Assembly (NCBI GenBank): GCA_900557675.1
Contig: USTO01000030.1
Span: forward strand, 1 to 8,156
Direction: 5' to 3'
Source of the DNA: an uncultured Mollicutes bacterium
GTDB lineage: Bacteria; Bacillota_I; Bacilli_A; RF39; UBA660
Length of the DNA: 8,156 nucleotides
Made by a program: the position numbers and the translations under genes. Below, piece after piece: positions 6,522 through 8,156 of this stretch; position 1 is the first letter of the stretch; every line of letters starts with the position of its first letter. The notes beneath the pieces are model-generated. The model was not told the origin of the DNA and searched no databases. It saw nothing but the letters and a program-made list of their open reading frames with translations.

Positions 6522-6536
6522 TATAATAGTGGTGAT
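6522..6536 (+). promoter_or_regulatory. -10 box and ribosome binding site of clpP in the divergent intergenic region
   Basis: TATAAT (6522-6527) and GGTGAT (6531-6536) precede the clpP ATG at 6540. No good -35 box is seen at 16-18 bp. No CtsR-type heptad repeat (GGTCAAA), the usual operator of clpP in Bacilli, is visible in 6465-6539. I could not place a convincing minus-strand promoter for the hydrolase in the same gap. Confidence 0.4.
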
Positions 6537-6539
6537 AAT

Positions 6540-7124
6540 ATGAATATGGTTCCAATTGTGATTGAGAGAAGTAATGCAGGAGAGAGAAGCTATGATATTT
6601 ATAGTAGACTCTTACAAGACAGGATTGTTATGCTTAATGGGGAGATTGATGATGTTAGTAGTAATTCAATAGTGGCACAACTTTTGTATTTGGATAGTGT
6701 TAATCATAATGATATTTCTTTGTATATTAATTCTCCTGGGGGTAGTATTAGTGCGGGTATGGCTATTTATGATACGATGAATTTTATTAAGAGTGATGTT
6801 AAGACGATTTGTATTGGAATGGCGGCATCGATGGGAGCATTTCTTCTTGCTAGTGGTTGTAAGGGTAAGAGAATGGGTCTTAAGAATTGTGAGGTTATGA
6901 TACATCAGCCTTTGGGTGGTGTTAAGGGGCAAGCAACGGAGATTAAGATTGTAGCGGAGCATATTATTAAGATTAGAAAGAGAATGAATAGGATTCTTGC
7001 TGAGAGAACGGGGCAAGATATTGAGAGAATTGAGATGGATACGGAGAGGGATAATTATCTTGATAGTGAAGAGGCCCTTAGATATGGTATTATTGATAAG
7101 ATTGTTGAAAGGGATGAAGAGTGA
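6540..7124 (+). CDS. clpP: ATP-dependent Clp protease proteolytic subunit ClpP
   Basis: This 194-aa protein matches ClpP along its whole length. The N-terminus [20 protein letters not shown] matches the usual start at 6540, with the axial-loop region intact and no long propeptide. The catalytic triad is complete: Ser97 in [11 protein letters not shown], His122 in MIHQPLGG and Asp171 in TERDNYLD, at the same positions as in Bacillus ClpP. The oxyanion-loop motif INSPGGS (64-70) is present. It forms the double-heptamer peptidase chamber fed by ClpX or ClpC, degrading misfolded and regulatory proteins in the cytoplasm. It is the only plus-strand gene here and is monocistronic, between a divergent hydrolase gene and a convergent DUF2130 gene. 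All ten Lys codons are AAG and nearly all Ile codons ATT, unlike the minus-strand genes. It ends with TGA. Confidence 0.97.
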   Translation: MNMVPIVIERSNAGERSYDIYSRLLQDRIVMLNGEIDDVSSNSIVAQLLYLDSVNHNDISLYINSPGGSISAGMAIYDTMNFIKSDVKTICIGMAASMGAFLLASGCKGKRMGLKNCEVMIHQPLGGVKGQATEIKIVAEHIIKIRKRMNRILAERTGQDIERIEMDTERDNYLDSEEALRYGIIDKIVERDEE

Positions 7125-7155
7125 CTAGTGTTTTAACTTGCTAGTTTTTCTTTTT
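7124..7155 (+). terminator. Weak hairpin plus T-rich tract after clpP
   Basis: ACTAG (7124-7128) can pair with CTAGT (7141-7145), followed by TTTTTCTTTTT. The stem is only five or six pairs, so it is a weak terminator. The T tract is made by the Lys/Glu codons at the 3' end of the convergent DUF2130 gene. Confidence 0.35.
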
Positions 7156-8156
7156 CATTTTGGTCTTCAAACATTTTTCTTACGGTAGGGCTATTGGTAG
7201 TTAATTTTTTTATGGTAAGGTCCTCGGCTTTATTATTGGCTAATCTTAGGTTATCGTTAGTTTTTAGTAGGTGTTCCTTGGTTTTTTGGAGGTGATCGAT
7301 GGTTTTATCTATTTCTTCTATGGCTTTAGTAAAGCGTTCAGAGGCTAGGCGGTAGTTACGGCCGAAAGCGTCCTTGAATTTTAGGATATTTTCTTCAAAA
7401 TGGGTTATATCGATATTTTGGTTTTTGATTGTTTCTAGTTCTTTCTTATAGGTTGTTGTTTTTTGGGCAAGATTTCTTATAAGTGTTATGAGGGGGATAA
7501 AGAACTGCGGACGGATGACATACATTTTATCGTAGTAATGGGAAACATCGACTATTCCATCGTTATAGTATTCGTTTTCTATTTCTAGGAGAGAGACGAG
7601 AACGGCATATTCGCAGTTTTTTTCTCTTCTATCTTTATCTAGTTCTTTGAGAAAGTCTTCATTTTTGTGTTTAGTAGCAGTTGCATCGGCTTCGTTTTTC
7701 ATTTCAAACATTATGGATACGATTTCATTTCCTTCTTCGTCATAGTCTCTAAATATGAAATCGCCTTTGGATCCGGTTTTGGCATCGTTATCTTTTTCAA
7801 AGTAGGAGTTTGTGAAAAGGGGTCTTAGGCGATTAAAGGATGCTAGGCAATGTTGTTCAAGACTCTCCCCTATCATCTTGGTTGACTGACGGGCTTTGAA
7901 ATCTTTATAGTAAGCGATTTGTTCATCTTTGTCTTTTAGTTTGCTTTCATATTTTTCTTTGACGTTTTTTTCTTTTAGTTCGTATTCTTTGGTTTTTATA
8001 TCTAATTTACTGGTTAATTCTTGTATTTCTTTGTCTTTCTTGGTAGTGGTCTCTTCTACTTTTAATTTATTTTCGGCATCTTTTTTGGATAGTTCTCCTT
8101 TTAGTTTTTCTATCTCTATTTTTAGATTGTTTATGGTACTTGTGTATTCTTTATCT
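7133..8156 (-). CDS. DUF2130-family coiled-coil protein, N-terminus beyond window
   Basis: About 340 residues are visible; the frame stays open to the right edge, so the start lies outside. The visible N-terminal part is a highly charged Lys/Glu coiled coil (codons from 8155 to about 7915). It leads into AYYKDFKARQSTKMIGESLEQHC and then FEKDND, TGSKGDFIFRD and IMFEMKNEAD, the recognisable core of the DUF2130 family. A methionine at 7876 lies inside this core and is not a plausible start. A second coiled coil fills the C-terminal third, ending near KNEKEKLAS. The core has a D...ExK arrangement (Asp codon 7762-7760, Glu 7705-7703, Lys 7699-7697) like PD-(D/E)XK nucleases. No function is established for the family that I can state. 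It is convergent with clpP, 8 bp apart. Confidence 0.85.
   Translation of the reverse strand, partial: DKEYTSTINNLKIEIEKLKGELSKKDAENKLKVEETTTKKDKEIQELTSKLDIKTKEYELKEKNVKEKYESKLKDKDEQIAYYKDFKARQSTKMIGESLEQHCLASFNRLRPLFTNSYFEKDNDAKTGSKGDFIFRDYDEEGNEIVSIMFEMKNEADATATKHKNEDFLKELDKDRREKNCEYAVLVSLLEIENEYYNDGIVDVSHYYDKMYVIRPQFFIPLITLIRNLAQKTTTYKKELETIKNQNIDITHFEENILKFKDAFGRNYRLASERFTKAIEEIDKTIDHLQKTKEHLLKTNDNLRLANNKAEDLTIKKLTTNSPTVRKMFEDQNEKEKLAS

Noticed and set aside
6666..7016. Minus-strand 116-codon open frame inside clpP
   Set aside because: It is complementary to a certain clpP, has low-complexity Asn/Thr/His-rich composition, and has no ribosome binding site.
7122..7136. Mycoplasma-type code with TGA as Trp
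   Set aside because: No coding frame contains an internal TGA, family lengths are normal under the standard code, and clpP ends at TGA at the expected C-terminus.
7874..7876. Methionine at 7876 as the start of a 247-aa protein
   Set aside because: The frame continues open to the right edge with residues typical of the family (YKDFKARQSTK just before it), so this Met is internal.
1..8156. CRISPR arrays, insertion sequences, tRNA or rRNA genes, prophage or toxin-antitoxin genes
   Set aside because: I saw no spaced direct repeats, transposase motifs, terminal inverted repeats, tRNA cloverleafs or rRNA-like stretches; the sequence is almost filled by the genes listed.

Overview
The window looks like part of the chromosome of an uncultured low-GC Gram-positive bacterium (Bacillota; a Bacilli/Erysipelotrichia/RF39-like or clostridial gut lineage is my inference). 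The evidence is: AT-rich sequence (about one third G+C by eye), strong AGGAGG/GGTGAT ribosome binding sites, a SpoIVFA-like membrane protein, a SipW-type secreted protein, and a Tad pilus locus with no secretin or other outer-membrane component. All stops fit the standard bacterial code.

Layout, right to left along the minus strand. A DUF2130-family protein with coiled coils runs off the right edge (7133-8156). Convergent with it, clpP (6540-7124) is the only plus-strand gene. Divergent from clpP is a small glyoxalase-II-like metallo-beta-lactamase-fold hydrolase (5949-6464). After a perfect 12-bp hairpin and a good sigma-A-type promoter comes a tightly packed Tad (tight adherence / Flp-type IV pilus) operon: tadE, a TadG-like pseudopilin gene, cpaE/tadZ, cpaF/tadA, tadB and tadC (5824 down to 1361). 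The first four genes overlap by 8 bp at each junction. After 121 bp with its own promoter follows a 230-aa SipW-dependent-type (TasA/camelysin-like) secreted protein (547-1239), closed by a rho-independent terminator. At the left edge is the N-terminal part of a SpoIVFA-like, probably catalytically dead M23-domain membrane protein (1-432).

How the parts fit: CpaF powers, TadB/TadC form the inner-membrane platform, CpaE positions the machine, and TadE plus the TadG-like protein are (pseudo)pilins. No Flp major pilin and no prepilin peptidase is present. The strongly promoted gene at the end of the locus encodes a different kind of surface subunit, which makes its relation to the Tad machine the most interesting question here.

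Two window-wide signals stand out. No tryptophan occurs in about 2,560 deduced residues. The plus strand is also G+T-rich regardless of gene direction, so clpP and the minus-strand genes use different synonymous codons; this suggests clpP is on the leading strand and the Tad locus on the lagging strand.
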